Source of the DNA: Candidatus Chlorobium antarcticum
GTDB lineage: Bacteria > Bacteroidota > Chlorobiia > Chlorobiales > Chlorobiaceae
Direction: 5' to 3'
Assembly (NCBI GenBank): GCA_030765725.1
Contig: JAVCDF010000005.1
Coordinates: 62,001 to 126,000, forward strand
DNA length: 64,000 bases
The translations under genes were made by a program, and so were the position numbers. This document shows positions 54,392 through 63,961 of the stretch, in pieces; the stretch's first letter is position 1, and each line of letters opens with the position of its first letter. Under the pieces are notes generated by a model. It saw only the letters and a list, made by a program, of their open reading frames with translations. It did no database searches and was not told the DNA's origin.

Positions 54392-56182
54392 ATGAAACAG
54401 CCCACATTGAAGCACTCTGCCACTATCGCAGTTATTGTGTCGATTCTTACGGGAATGACTGCGCAGCCAATCCACGCCGTTCTCCCGGAACGAGCGTGGC
54501 GTGCAGAGGAAATATTCACCGAGCCCGACACGCTGATGCTTCAGGAACTGAAGGAAATGCCACTCTCGATAAAAATCGGACAGATGCTCATTGCCGACTG
54601 CCCCGGCGGATTTGAAACCGACAACTCCCCGCAGCAGGAGAAACTTGAATCACTGGTTAGGAAGGGGAAAATCGGCGGGGTCATGTTTCTCAAGGGAGGC
54701 ATGTTCAAAACCGCCATGCTTGCAAACCACCTGCAGTCCATCGCCCCGCGGCCGCTTCTTCTGAGCTCCGACATGGAAAACGGTGCCGCCATGCGCCTTC
54801 AAGGGGCCACAGAATTTCCGCCAGCCATGGCCGTTGCCGCCGCCGGACGCCCCCGACTCGCAAAAGCAATGGGAGCGGCCATCGCTGCTGAAGCAAAAGC
54901 CGTCGGAATCAGGCAGAACTATGCCCCTGTGGGCGACCTGAACAGCAACCCATTAAACCCGGTCATCAACACCCGCTCCTTCAGCGACAACCCGGAAACT
55001 ACAAGCAGCATGACAGGGGCCTACATTGAAGGGCTCCAGAAGGGAGGCCTCATTGCCACAATCAAACACTTTCCAGGCCACGGCAATGTCCATGTAGACA
55101 GCCACCTCGCACTCCCGGTCATCAGCGCCCAGAAAGCGCACCTTGAACAGTATGAACTTGAGCCATTCCGCGCAGCCATACTCCATGGGGTCATGAGCGT
55201 CATGGTTGGGCACCTCGCCGTCCCCGCCATCACAGGCACAATGGAACCCGCAACCCTCTCCCCGAAAATCATCACCGAACTCCTCCGCAACCAACTTGGC
55301 TTCCGCGGCCTTGTGGTAACCGATGCGCTCAATATGAAAGCGCTCTACAACGGAAGCAACATCCCCAGCATCTCAGTTCAAGCAGTTCTTGCCGGCAACG
55401 ACCTGCTTCTCTTTTCCCCCGACCCGGAACTTACCCACAGCTCCCTGCTTGAAGCAGTCAACAACGGAACCATCAGTGAAGAAAGAATCAACAGGTCCGT
55501 TGCGCGAATACTGCAGGCAAAACGCTGGCTCAAACTAAGAAACAACCTGCTGATCAACCTGAACCGTGTTGCCGCGCTCTCCAGCCCCCCCTCTCACCGG
55601 GAGCTTGCATCCGAGCTTTCCAAACGCTCCATTACCCTCACGGCCAACGCCGGGAACATCCCGCTCAAAATACCCTCCTCAGCCACCGTTCTCCACCTGA
55701 TTCTCAGCAGCACCAACCGCGCCAACCCTGCAGCGGCATGCACAAAAGAAATCGACCGGCACTGGCAGCACGCAACGCATATCCAACTCAGCCCTGCAAC
55801 CGACCCCAACACCTACCTTCAGGCCCAAGAGATGGCCGAAGACGCCGCTGCCATAATCATAAGCTCCACCATCCCCAGACTTCCCTCACCCGGCTCTCCA
55901 TGCCGTACCACAAGCCAGCAGAAGTTCATCCACCAGCTCACAGAAAAACATCAGGGGGCCAAACCAGTTATTTTCATAGCGCTCGGCACCCCATATATTC
56001 TCAACCTCTTCCCCGAAATCAAAAACTCCATCTGCACCTTCTCCGGAGGGAACGCGAGCGAAAAGAATGCAATACTCGTTCTTGCAGGGAAACTGAAAGC
56101 CGAAGGGAAAACGCCAATAAAACTCAGCATCACCAACAACCCGCCAGAACCATCCAGCCATGGGAAAGACAGTTCGAGATGA
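54392..56182 (+). CDS. Glycoside hydrolase family 3, beta-N-acetylhexosaminidase-like
   Basis: A 596-residue enzyme that may remove N-acetylglucosamine from cell-wall fragments. It has a signal peptide (ATIAVIVSILTGMTAQPIHA), the NagZ-type catalytic loop KHFPGHGNVHVDSH near 225-238 and the nucleophile Asp in VVTDALNMKAL. Cytoplasmic NagZ is about 340 residues; this one has an extra C-terminal domain (about 370-596) and a signal, so it is probably periplasmic and of the longer GH3 type. It overlaps bchZ by 23 bases at its 3' end. The function in peptidoglycan recycling is inferred. Confidence 0.82.
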   Translation: MKQPTLKHSATIAVIVSILTGMTAQPIHAVLPERAWRAEEIFTEPDTLMLQELKEMPLSIKIGQMLIADCPGGFETDNSPQQEKLESLVRKGKIGGVMFLKGGMFKTAMLANHLQSIAPRPLLLSSDMENGAAMRLQGATEFPPAMAVAAAGRPRLAKAMGAAIAAEAKAVGIRQNYAPVGDLNSNPLNPVINTRSFSDNPETTSSMTGAYIEGLQKGGLIATIKHFPGHGNVHVDSHLALPVISAQKAHLEQYELEPFRAAILHGVMSVMVGHLAVPAITGTMEPATLSPKIITELLRNQLGFRGLVVTDALNMKALYNGSNIPSISVQAVLAGNDLLLFSPDPELTHSSLLEAVNNGTISEERINRSVARILQAKRWLKLRNNLLINLNRVAALSSPPSHRELASELSKRSITLTANAGNIPLKIPSSATVLHLILSSTNRANPAAACTKEIDRHWQHATHIQLSPATDPNTYLQAQEMAEDAAAIIISSTIPRLPSPGSPCRTTSQQKFIHQLTEKHQGAKPVIFIALGTPYILNLFPEIKNSICTFSGGNASEKNAILVLAGKLKAEGKTPIKLSITNNPPEPSSHGKDSSR

Positions 56183-57569
56183 ATCAACGGCCAGCGCCTA
56201 CTGGGCGGCCGTCAACACCTTCTGCGCCCTCAGTGATGTGCATGTCATTGCTGATGCGCCCGTAGGCTGCTACAACCTTGTCGGTGCAGCCGTCATCGAC
56301 TATACAGACGCCATTCCCTATCTGGAGAACTTTACCCCCACAAGCCTCACCGAAAAAGAGATTGCCTCCTCGGGAAGTTCAGAAATTGTCCGTGACACAA
56401 TTGAAAAACTGCAGAAACCGGGTCGCCAGCTGATTCTGGTCTCCAGCGCAGAAAGCGAAATGATCGGCAGCGACCACGAACGCATGCTTGCCATGCAGTT
56501 TCCCCTTGTCCGCTTCTTCCCCTCAAACTCTCTAGGAGAAAACGAGTGGCAGGGCCGCGACCGCGCTCTCGAATGGCTCTTCAAAAATTTTGACGACGGC
56601 AAGCCCGCATCAGTAGAGCCCGGAACAGTCAGTATAATAGGGCCAACCTACGGATGCTTCAACAGCCCCTCCGACCTTGCCGAACTCAAACGGCTCATTG
56701 CCGGAACCGGCGGCCAGCTCCAGCATGTCTACCCCTTTGAAAGTTCCCTCGAGGACATTTCCGACCTGAAAAACTCCGAAGTCATTGTCATCATGTACCA
56801 TGAGTTCGGAAGCCGCCTCGGATCCCTTCTCAACCGACCGGTTCTTTACGGCCCCTTCGGCATTGACGAAACATCAAACTTCATTATGGATCTCGCCCGG
56901 CTGCTCGGCCGCGAAAGCACCGGAGAGGCCTTCATCGCAGAAGAGAAAGGGACCACCCTGCGCCCCCTATGGGACCTGTGGCGCGGCCCGCAAGCCGAAT
57001 GGTTCCCCACAATCCGCTTTGGCGTGGTTGCAGCCTCCTCCTACGCAAACGGCCTGAAACGGTTTCTTTCCGGAGAAATGGGCATGCAGTGCCTCTTCAG
57101 TCACACCACCGAAGAGACGGACAACAACGCCCTTCGCAAGACACTGGCCAACTCACAACCACAGTTTTTCTTTGGCAGAATTGTCGACAAAATCTACCTC
57201 GCCGAACTCGACTCAAAAACCCGGTTCATACCCGCAGGCTTTCCGGGCCCCATAGTCCGCCGCGCACTCGGCACCCCCTTCATGGGGCACAGCGGAGCAG
57301 TATTCCTTCTGCAGGAGATTGTCAACGCTCTCTACGACATGCTCTTTAACTTTCTCCCCCTCAACCGGCAGAGCGAAGCCACTGAAACCCACACCCAAAA
57401 GCCCGAATGGAACGCCGAAGCAAAAGCGCTCCTCAACGAAGCCGTCAAAAAAGCTCCCTTCATCAGCCAGATATCATTCGGTCGCGAACTCAAAAAGAAA
57501 GCCGAACAGCTCGCGTTCCGCCAAGGCCAAAACACCGTCACAAGAGAAACGGTATCGCTTGTTCTGTGA
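56160..57569 (+). CDS. bchZ: Chlorophyllide reductase subunit Z
   Basis: Part of the nitrogenase-like chlorophyllide oxidoreductase (BchX, BchY, BchZ) that reduces ring B of chlorophyllide, needed for bacteriochlorophyll a. The 469 residues match BchZ: YWAAVNTFCALSDVHVIADAPVGCYNL with Cys37 in the PVGC motif, then YTDAIP and the C-terminal small domain (KAPFISQISFGRELKKKAE). BchX and BchY are not in the window. The ATG overlaps the GH3 gene by 23 bases, and no ribosome binding site is visible. It is unusually placed next to glycoside hydrolase and tRNA synthetase genes. Confidence 0.92.
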   Translation: MGKTVRDESTASAYWAAVNTFCALSDVHVIADAPVGCYNLVGAAVIDYTDAIPYLENFTPTSLTEKEIASSGSSEIVRDTIEKLQKPGRQLILVSSAESEMIGSDHERMLAMQFPLVRFFPSNSLGENEWQGRDRALEWLFKNFDDGKPASVEPGTVSIIGPTYGCFNSPSDLAELKRLIAGTGGQLQHVYPFESSLEDISDLKNSEVIVIMYHEFGSRLGSLLNRPVLYGPFGIDETSNFIMDLARLLGRESTGEAFIAEEKGTTLRPLWDLWRGPQAEWFPTIRFGVVAASSYANGLKRFLSGEMGMQCLFSHTTEETDNNALRKTLANSQPQFFFGRIVDKIYLAELDSKTRFIPAGFPGPIVRRALGTPFMGHSGAVFLLQEIVNALYDMLFNFLPLNRQSEATETHTQKPEWNAEAKALLNEAVKKAPFISQISFGRELKKKAEQLAFRQGQNTVTRETVSLVL

Positions 57570-57570
57570 T

Positions 57571-57599
57571 TTGGATTTTTAGGAAATAATGAGTACTAT
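57571..57599 (+). promoter_or_regulatory. Promoter candidate for thrS-infC-rpmI-rplT
   Basis: TTGGAT (57571-57576) and TACTAT (57594-57599) are separated by 17 bases, immediately after the bchZ stop. A start near 57606 would leave a leader of about 220 bases before thrS. The boxes are moderate matches only. Confidence 0.4.
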
Positions 57600-57825
57600 C
57601 AAAATCCACTTTACGGAACCGGGGTAACCGCACCTATCCTGAAAAAACCTTACCGCGCATCATCATGCGGAAAGAATTTTTAGGTAACAGAGTGCACAGA
57701 AACAGCCCTCCCGGCCGGATAATACCGACTATAAGAGGCTGTATTGACGAGTATTTCGGGCACTGAGCCGCGCCATAACCAAAGCCGACTGCCACCCGAA
57801 AAACAACAACGACTGGACACGACAT
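57600..57825 (+). other. Long leader of the thrS-infC-rpmI-rplT block
   Basis: No gene is seen here. Short pairings are visible: CCGC with GCGG around a 10-base loop within 57654-57671, enclosed by TTACC/GGTAA, and ACAGCC (57702-57707) with GGCTGT (57737-57742). None is strong enough to name. In E. coli and Bacillus this gene block is controlled by ThrRS or L20 binding to such leaders, so a role in control is possible but not shown. Confidence 0.35.
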
Positions 57826-59826
57826 ATGTCTCAGAATCTGGATCAGCAGGTAATCTTTACCGTTACCCTGCCGGACGGAACAGCAAAACCGTTTCCCGCC
57901 GGGAGCACCGGCATGGATATAGCCCTTGAAATAGGGCGCAGGCTTGCCCGTGAGGCAGTAGCCATAAAGATTGACGGCAGAGCCGTCAACCTGTCGGCGC
58001 CTGTAACGGCAGACTGCTCCATTGAAATCATTACATTCGACTCCCCTGAAGGGAAGGAAATTTTCTGGCACAGCGCCAGTCATATCATGGCGCATGCCAT
58101 TGAAGAACTGTTCCCTGGATCAAAATTCGGGGCCGGCCCTGCCATTGAACAAGGCTTCTACTACGATGTTTCTTCAGAGCACCGTTTCACCGAAGAGGAC
58201 CTCAAGGCCATTGAAGAGCGCATGCTCCAAATTGCCGGGCGCGATATCCGTATAGTCCGCGAAGAAATGCCGCGAGTGCAAGCCATAGAATATTTCCGCA
58301 CTGTACGGGAGGATCCCTACAAGGTTGAAATCCTCACCGACACGCTTAAAGAGACAGAAACAGTCTCCCTTTACCATGAAGACGGCTTCACGGACCTCTG
58401 CAGCGGTCCGCACCTGTTCTCTACAGCGGCACTCAAAGCGGTCAGTCTTTTCAACATTTCCGCATCTTACTGGCGCGGCGACCAGTCGCGCGAAAGCATG
58501 CAGCGCATTTACGGCATAGCTTTCCCTTCTGAGAAGCTCCTCAAGGCACATCTCACCGCCCTTGAAGAGGCTAAAAAACGCGACCACCGCAAACTCGGCC
58601 AGGAACTTGAACTCTTTATGCTCTCGCCCGAAATAGGCAGCGGGCTGCCCGTATGGCTTCCCAAAGGAGCAGTCATCCGCCAGGAACTCGAATCATTCCT
58701 GAAAGAGGAGCAGCGCAGGCGCGGCTACCATCCGGTCTACACTCCCCATATAGGCAACATCAACCTCTATAAACGATCGGGCCACTATCCCTATTACAGC
58801 GACTCGCAGTTTCCGCCACTGACCTATCACGATGAAGAGGGGAAAGCTGAGCAGTATCTTCTCAAACCGATGAACTGCCCGCACCACCACCTCATTTACA
58901 GCTCAAAAATGCGGAGCTACCGTGACCTTCCGGTCCGCCTTGCTGAGTTCGGCACCGTCTACCGCCACGAACAGTCTGGCGAGCTGAACGGTCTGGTCCG
59001 TGCTCGCGGATTCACCCAGGACGATTCCCATATCTACTGCCGTCCCGACCAGCTTGTTGATGAAATCTGCAACGCCATTGATTTGACCCGGTATGTCTTT
59101 GCCACACTCGGGTTCACTGAGGTGGAGACCCGCCTGTCACTGCACGACCCACTGAACCCCGCCAAATACGGAGGCACTGCCGATGTATGGGAGCAAGCCG
59201 AAAAAGATGTGAAGGAAGCGGCAGACCGCATGAAGATCAAATACTTCATCGGTATCGGAGAAGCGAGCTTCTACGGCCCAAAAATTGACTTTATCGTTCG
59301 CGACGCACTCGGAAGGAAATGGCAGCTCGGTACCGTCCAGGTAGACTATGTCATGCCGGAACGGTTTGACCTCACCTATATTGGAAGCGATGGGCAGAAA
59401 CACCGCCCCATTGTCATCCACCGCGCACCGTTCGGCTCCATGGAACGCTTCATTGGCGTCCTCATAGAGCATACGGCCGGAAACTTCCCGCTCTGGCTCG
59501 CCCCCGTGCAGGCCATCATTCTGCCAATTGCAGAAGATGTCCACAACTACGCTGCCGAAATCCGGGATGCCATGCACGCTGCAGGCATTAGGGTTGAACT
59601 TGATCTGCGGAATGAAAAAATAGGCAGAAAGATCCGCGAAGCCGAGCTCGCCAAAATCCCCTTTATGGTCATTGTCGGCCAGAAAGAAAAAGAGGGGGGC
59701 ACCGTATCACTCCGCCGCCACCGCATTGGTGACGAGGGTGCTTTCAGCATCCAGGAAATGACGGAAAAACTCCTCAACGAGATAGCCACTAAAGGGCTGA
59801 CCACTAAACCAACCACGAACGCATGA
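57826..59826 (+). CDS. thrS: Threonyl-tRNA synthetase
   Basis: Charges tRNA-Thr. The 666 residues include an N-terminal TGS domain (about 8-70), the editing domain with [10 protein letters not shown] (82-91) and CSGPH, the class II core (motif 2 in [15 protein letters not shown], motif 3 [15 protein letters not shown]) and the C-terminal anticodon-binding domain ([19 protein letters not shown]). The C-terminus extends slightly past the usual end (TTKPTTNA). No ribosome binding site is obvious. Its stop overlaps the infC start by 4 bases. Confidence 0.96.
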   Translation: MSQNLDQQVIFTVTLPDGTAKPFPAGSTGMDIALEIGRRLAREAVAIKIDGRAVNLSAPVTADCSIEIITFDSPEGKEIFWHSASHIMAHAIEELFPGSKFGAGPAIEQGFYYDVSSEHRFTEEDLKAIEERMLQIAGRDIRIVREEMPRVQAIEYFRTVREDPYKVEILTDTLKETETVSLYHEDGFTDLCSGPHLFSTAALKAVSLFNISASYWRGDQSRESMQRIYGIAFPSEKLLKAHLTALEEAKKRDHRKLGQELELFMLSPEIGSGLPVWLPKGAVIRQELESFLKEEQRRRGYHPVYTPHIGNINLYKRSGHYPYYSDSQFPPLTYHDEEGKAEQYLLKPMNCPHHHLIYSSKMRSYRDLPVRLAEFGTVYRHEQSGELNGLVRARGFTQDDSHIYCRPDQLVDEICNAIDLTRYVFATLGFTEVETRLSLHDPLNPAKYGGTADVWEQAEKDVKEAADRMKIKYFIGIGEASFYGPKIDFIVRDALGRKWQLGTVQVDYVMPERFDLTYIGSDGQKHRPIVIHRAPFGSMERFIGVLIEHTAGNFPLWLAPVQAIILPIAEDVHNYAAEIRDAMHAAGIRVELDLRNEKIGRKIREAELAKIPFMVIVGQKEKEGGTVSLRRHRIGDEGAFSIQEMTEKLLNEIATKGLTTKPTTNA

Positions 59827-60452
59827 AGAAACAGAAGGTTGCTTCCCAGAAGCCCAAAATCACATACAGGGTCAACGAACAGATCCGTGTGCCCGAAGTC
59901 CGCATTATTTTTCAGGACGGCACCCAGCAGGTAATGCAAACTGTTGATGCGCGACGCATGGCAGAAGATCGAAACACCGACCTTATTGAGGTGCAGCCAA
60001 ATGCCGAACCTCCCGTATGCAAATTTGACAACCTCGGAAAGCTCCTGTTTAAAATGGCGCAGAGGGACAAGGATCTGAAAAAGAAACAGAAAACCACAAC
60101 CCTCAAGGAGCTGCGGTTTCACCCTAACACAGATACGCACGACTTCGACTTCAAGACGGCGCACCTTGAGGAGTTTCTCCGCAAAGGCAACAGGGTTCGC
60201 GCCACAATTGTCTTCCTCGGCCGCTCCATCATCTATAAAGACAGGGGACTGGAACTTGCCGAACGCCTGACCCAAAGGCTCAGCGTTGTGGGAAATCGCG
60301 ACGGAGAACCCAGATTTGAAGGCAAAAAACTTTTTGTCTACTTCGAGCCAGACAAAAAGAAAATTGACGCCTACGACCGCATCAGAACTAAAACCGGCCC
60401 TCTGGAACCTCTTCCCGACGAACCCGAAGAGAACGAAGAGAGCAACGAATAA
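59823..60452 (+). CDS. infC: Translation initiation factor IF-3
   Basis: Keeps subunits apart and checks the start codon. The 209 residues show the N-domain ([15 protein letters not shown]), the linker helix and the C-domain ([25 protein letters not shown], then [10 protein letters not shown]). The C-terminus is extended by about 25 acidic residues ([12 protein letters not shown]). The start is ATG at 59823-59825, overlapping the thrS stop; it is not the rare AUU start used by E. coli infC. Confidence 0.96.
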   Translation: MKKQKVASQKPKITYRVNEQIRVPEVRIIFQDGTQQVMQTVDARRMAEDRNTDLIEVQPNAEPPVCKFDNLGKLLFKMAQRDKDLKKKQKTTTLKELRFHPNTDTHDFDFKTAHLEEFLRKGNRVRATIVFLGRSIIYKDRGLELAERLTQRLSVVGNRDGEPRFEGKKLFVYFEPDKKKIDAYDRIRTKTGPLEPLPDEPEENEESNE

Positions 60453-60494
60453 CTGGACTTTGCATTTTTCAATACCAACACAACAAGTACGATC

Positions 60495-60692
60495 ATGCCT
60501 AAAATGAAATCGCACCGCGGTGCCTGCAAACGGTTCAAAGCCACCGCATCAGGAAGAATCAAACGAGAGAGGATGAACGGATCTCACAACCTTGAAAAAA
60601 AGAACAGGAAACGCACGCGTCGTCTCCACCAGTCAACCATGCTCGACTGCACGAAGAAGGAAAGGCAGATCAAGCGGATGATTCTGGCATAA
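60495..60692 (+). CDS. rpmI: 50S ribosomal protein L35
   Basis: A 65-residue protein, start MPKMKSHRGACKRFKATASG and the block NLEKKNRKRTRRL, both typical. Start ATG at 60495. It lies 42 bases after infC and 26 bases before rplT. Confidence 0.95.
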   Translation: MPKMKSHRGACKRFKATASGRIKRERMNGSHNLEKKNRKRTRRLHQSTMLDCTKKERQIKRMILA

Positions 60693-60718
60693 CACTCAAT
60701 CAATAATCTTACACTACA

Positions 60719-61066
60719 ATGCCGAAAGCAAATAATGCAGTCGCCTCAAAAGCGCGCAGGAAGAGAGTTTTAAAGAAAGCCAAAGGGTACTGGGGTTCAC
60801 GCGGCAATATTCTTACCGTTGTCAAGCACGCAGTTGACAAAGCTGAGCAGTATGCATACCGCGACCGTCGTGCCAAAAAGCGCACATTCCGCGCCCTCTG
60901 GATTATGCGAATCAACGCCGCAGCACGCCTGAACGGCACAACCTACTCCCGCCTTGTTGACGCCATGACCAAAAAGAGCGTTGAGATTGACAGGAAGGCA
61001 CTGGCCGAAATTGCTGTTAAAGACCCCGAAGCATTCACCCAGCTGGTGAAAGCAATCATCGATTAA
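60719..61066 (+). CDS. rplT: 50S ribosomal protein L20
   Basis: Early-assembly protein that binds 23S rRNA and in other bacteria represses its own operon. The 115 residues show [36 protein letters not shown] and [18 protein letters not shown]. Start ATG at 60719. It lies 17 bases before pheS. Confidence 0.96.
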   Translation: MPKANNAVASKARRKRVLKKAKGYWGSRGNILTVVKHAVDKAEQYAYRDRRAKKRTFRALWIMRINAAARLNGTTYSRLVDAMTKKSVEIDRKALAEIAVKDPEAFTQLVKAIID

Positions 61067-61083
61067 GCAGAACGCCGCTCTTC

Positions 61084-62112
61084 ATGGAAAACAGCATCCG
61101 TAGCCTACAGCAGGAAATCAATGACGCCCCCCTGAACACACAGGCGGATATTGAATCGTTCCGGTTGCATTATACCGTGAGAAAAGGGGCAATAGCCTCC
61201 CTTTTCTCACAGCTCAAGTCAGTTGACCCCACAGACAGGCCTCGCATCGGAAACCTTCTCAATCAGCTCAAAGAGAGCGCTGAGGCAAGAATTACCGAAG
61301 CGGGCGACCGGTTGGTCAACCACCATGAAGAGAGTTCGCAGCCAGGTATTGACATGACCCTTCCCGGAAGGGTATCGTTCACCGGCAGCGAGCACCCGGT
61401 ACAGAAAGTTCTGGGAGAGATGAAAGGGATTTTTTCCGACATGGGATTTGCCATGGCAACCGGGCCGGAGCTGGAGCTTGACAGCTACAACTTCGACATG
61501 CTGAACTTTCCCCTCGACCATCCGGCCAGAGACATGCAGGACACCTTTTTCGTCAAACGAAACGGGAATGAGAACGATGTTCTTCTCAGAACGCACACCT
61601 CACCGGTGCAGGTTCGGGTCATGCTTGATCAAGCGCCGCCCATACGAGTCATCTGCCCCGGAAAAGTTTACAGAAACGAAGCCATCAGCGCTCGGAGCTA
61701 CTGCGTCTTCCACCAGCTTGAAGGGCTCTATATAGACAAAGGGGTAACCTTTGCCGACCTTAAGGCCACCATCTACTCCTTTGCCCACCAAATGTTCGGC
61801 TCCGATGTAAAGCTCCGGTTCCGTCCCAGCTTTTTCCCCTTTACGGAACCCTCAGCCGAAGTGGATGTCACCTGTTACCTCTGCGGAGGAAAAGGGTGCA
61901 AAGTCTGCAAAAAATCAGGCTGGCTGGAAATCATGGGATGCGGCATGGTGCACCCAAATGTCATAAAAAACTGCGGCATAGACCCTGAAGTATGGAGCGG
62001 GTATGCATTCGGCATGGGTGTAGACAGAACCGTTCTTCTTCACTATAAGATTGACGACATCCGCCTTCTCTTCGAAAACGACATCCGCATGCTCAGCCAA
62101 TTCACAGCGTAA
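61084..62112 (+). CDS. pheS: Phenylalanyl-tRNA synthetase alpha subunit
   Basis: The 342 residues contain the N-terminal coiled coil, class II motifs (motif 2 in [16 protein letters not shown] and motif 3 near the end, [13 protein letters not shown]) and the family insert [23 protein letters not shown]. The alpha subunit binds Phe. The beta subunit pheT does not follow: the next gene is on the other strand, so pheST is split here. Confidence 0.95.
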   Translation: MENSIRSLQQEINDAPLNTQADIESFRLHYTVRKGAIASLFSQLKSVDPTDRPRIGNLLNQLKESAEARITEAGDRLVNHHEESSQPGIDMTLPGRVSFTGSEHPVQKVLGEMKGIFSDMGFAMATGPELELDSYNFDMLNFPLDHPARDMQDTFFVKRNGNENDVLLRTHTSPVQVRVMLDQAPPIRVICPGKVYRNEAISARSYCVFHQLEGLYIDKGVTFADLKATIYSFAHQMFGSDVKLRFRPSFFPFTEPSAEVDVTCYLCGGKGCKVCKKSGWLEIMGCGMVHPNVIKNCGIDPEVWSGYAFGMGVDRTVLLHYKIDDIRLLFENDIRMLSQFTA

Positions 62113-62176
62113 GGGGCCCACTCACAGCAACATCGCAGCACCCCTACCAGAGCAACACAGAGAGAGCCCCCAGGCT

Positions 62177-62575
62177 CTACTCCCCTCTATCTTTCAGCGC
62201 TTTTGTCCAGCTCTCCATGGCCTCATTGGCCGTAGGATTGGGAGCCTCAAGAAAAGTCACTACAAACGAATCATCAACTTCCGACACGCCAATGGAACGG
62301 GGCCTTACCGCCAGTACCAGAGGGCTCGGCATTTGCTTGCCGAAACAGAACAGAATATTCTTGGCCGCCTTGATTCCCAGAGCAATCACACCCCCGTCAA
62401 GCGATGCCGTATGGGCATAATGGTCGAACACTCCTATGTAACAAACAGCAGGATTAGCATCAATCCGCTTTTTAAAATGAGCTATAATATCGTCTACACA
62501 GCCACAGCTCGTCTCTTTTTTATCAAACTGGATGGTATAAATGGGATATTTTTCCTGAAGAAGGGTCTGAATCAT
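62177..62575 (-). CDS. Conserved uncharacterised protein (possibly DUF6858)
   Basis: A 132-residue soluble protein. The start MIQTLLQEKYPIYTIQFDKKE and the later blocks VFDHYAHTASLDGGVIALGI and AVRPRSIGVSEVDDSFVV, then FLEAPNPTANEAME, agree with what I recall of a small family now called DUF6858 in sulfur-oxidising and related bacteria; the name is not certain. Conserved His and Cys residues (SCGC, FDHYAH) could bind metal or be structural. Function unknown. Start ATG at 62573-62575. It is convergent with pheS and lies downstream of the rplI terminator. Confidence 0.7.
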   Translation of the reverse strand: MIQTLLQEKYPIYTIQFDKKETSCGCVDDIIAHFKKRIDANPAVCYIGVFDHYAHTASLDGGVIALGIKAAKNILFCFGKQMPSPLVLAVRPRSIGVSEVDDSFVVTFLEAPNPTANEAMESWTKALKDRGE

Positions 62576-62633
62576 AAGAAATTAAGTCCTGATTGAAAAA
62601 CTGATTAATACATCTCTCCGCAGAAGATAAATA

Positions 62634-62670
62634 AAAAAGCTCCGCATTCCCGAAGGATACGGAGCTTTTT
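62634..62670 (-). terminator. Terminator after rplI
   Basis: CGGAGCTTTTT (62660-62670) and AAAAAGCTCCG (62634-62644) form an 11-base stem, with an additional inner TCC/GGA pair, around a central loop. On the minus strand six T follow the pairing region at 62633-62638. The A-rich outer flanks make it bidirectional, but it lies 28 bases after the rplI stop, so termination of rplI is the likely role. Confidence 0.88.
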
Positions 62671-62697
62671 ATACTATGGACTAAAGAAGAATGCCCC

Positions 62698-63153
62698 TCA
62701 GGCCTCATCCCCTTCTGCCTCAACCTCAAACGAAACCTTCACGATAACATCGCTGAAAATCTTTGCTTCGGCCTCATATTTGCCAAGCATCTTTACAGGA
62801 GCCTCCATGGTGATTTTGCGACGGTCGACCTCAACGCCCTGAGTCTTGAGAGCCGCGGCAATATCAGCCGACGTAACTGTGCCAAACAGTTTGCCCGACT
62901 CGCCGGCTTTGGCCAGCACTTTCAGGGTCATCTGCTCAATTTTGGCAGCAAGATCACGGGCGCTCTTTCTCTGAAGCTCCGTTTTCTTCGCCTGCTGTTT
63001 CTTTTCAGTTTCAAGAGCCCGAAGGGTTCCCTCGGTAGCCCTCGTGGCCATGCCCTGCGGAATCAGGAAGTTGTTTGCATAACCGTTCTTCACGGCAACA
63101 ACTTCACCTGCATCGCCAAGGGCAGCCACATCTTTTCTTAAAATGACTTTCAC
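62698..63153 (-). CDS. rplI: 50S ribosomal protein L9, GTG start
   Basis: The 151 residues show the N-terminal domain ([35 protein letters not shown]), the long connecting helix, and the C-terminal domain ([23 protein letters not shown]). The start is GTG at 63151-63153. It lies 36 bases after rpsR. Confidence 0.95.
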   Translation of the reverse strand: MKVILRKDVAALGDAGEVVAVKNGYANNFLIPQGMATRATEGTLRALETEKKQQAKKTELQRKSARDLAAKIEQMTLKVLAKAGESGKLFGTVTSADIAAALKTQGVEVDRRKITMEAPVKMLGKYEAEAKIFSDVIVKVSFEVEAEGDEA

Positions 63154-63189
63154 TGCTTAGCTTCCTCGTTTCAAAGATTGCAAAATATT

Positions 63190-63462
63190 TTACTTGTACT
63201 CATCAGACACATAAGGAATAACAGCCAAAAACCGCGCCCATTTCACTGAATGGGTCAGAAGGTTCTGCTCCTTGGCCGAAAGTCCCGTAATGCGACGGGG
63301 AATCATTTTTCCCTGGTCATTGATGAATCTTTTCAGCTTGCGCTCGTCACGATAATCAAAAAACACTGCCTGATTTTTCGACACCTTTTTCTTTGATGCA
63401 AGGGCGTTGCTGATTGATTTGTTGCCCTGCCCTCTTCCGGGCTTCTGTCTCATTGGTTTCAT
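63190..63462 (-). CDS. rpsR: 30S ribosomal protein S18
   Basis: The 90 residues contain FFDYRDERKLKRFINDQGKMIPRRITGLSAKEQ, the S18 core (about residues 34-67). The N-terminal part is basic and Gln-rich (MRQKPGRGQGNKS). Start ATG at 63460-63462; an in-frame ATG three codons later is equally possible. It lies 25 bases after ssb. Confidence 0.95.
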   Translation of the reverse strand: MKPMRQKPGRGQGNKSISNALASKKKVSKNQAVFFDYRDERKLKRFINDQGKMIPRRITGLSAKEQNLLTHSVKWARFLAVIPYVSDEYK

Positions 63463-63487
63463 TGCAAATTTGGCTTAACCCGCCCCC

Positions 63488-63961
63488 TCAATCGGAGGAG
63501 AGATATTTGTATTCATAAATGTGGCCGGTATCCTCTTCATGAAAGTCCTCGTGTTGGGTTTCATGACCATCGTCCTCTATGAAGCCGTCGTGATCCTCCT
63601 CGCCTTCCCTTTTCCGTTTGTTGAGGAACTGGATCCTTCTTGCCTTGATTTCGACCACGGTTCGTGATGCTCCATCCTGCGCTTTCCATGTGCGGCTCTG
63701 TAACTCACCGTCAACAAGGACCGCCGAACTTTTCTTCAGATTGTCGCGACAGCTTTCGGCCAGCTTGTTCCATGCGACCACCCCTACATAGCAGACATCC
63801 TCCTGCCACTGATGGTTGCTGTCGCGGAACCGGCGATTGCATGCGATTGAAAAATTAACGACTGGTGTTCCACCTGAATTGGTCTGTCTGAAAACAGGAT
63901 CCTTCGTCAGATTCCCCGCAATGACAACACCGTTTATCTCCGGCATTTTCAATTCAGCCAT
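63488..63961 (-). CDS. ssb: Single-stranded DNA-binding protein without canonical acidic tip
   Basis: A 157-residue protein with the SSB OB-fold in residues 1-110 (NGVVIAGNLTKDPVFRQTNSG, FSIACNRRF, GVVAWNKLAESC). The linker is rich in acidic residues and His, and the C-terminus reads GHIYEYKYLSSD in place of the usual D-D-D-I-P-F type tip used to recruit partner proteins. It is the first gene seen of the group ssb-rpsR-rplI; rpsF would be expected upstream of it, beyond base 64000. GGAGGG lies 8 bases before the ATG at 63959-63961. Confidence 0.93.
   Translation of the reverse strand: MAELKMPEINGVVIAGNLTKDPVFRQTNSGGTPVVNFSIACNRRFRDSNHQWQEDVCYVGVVAWNKLAESCRDNLKKSSAVLVDGELQSRTWKAQDGASRTVVEIKARRIQFLNKRKREGEEDHDGFIEDDGHETQHEDFHEEDTGHIYEYKYLSSD

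Noticed and set aside
59547-60515. A 322-codon minus-strand frame across thrS and infC
   Set aside because: The plus-strand thrS and infC have clear motifs throughout; the opposite frame is Phe- and Val-rich with no recognisable domain.
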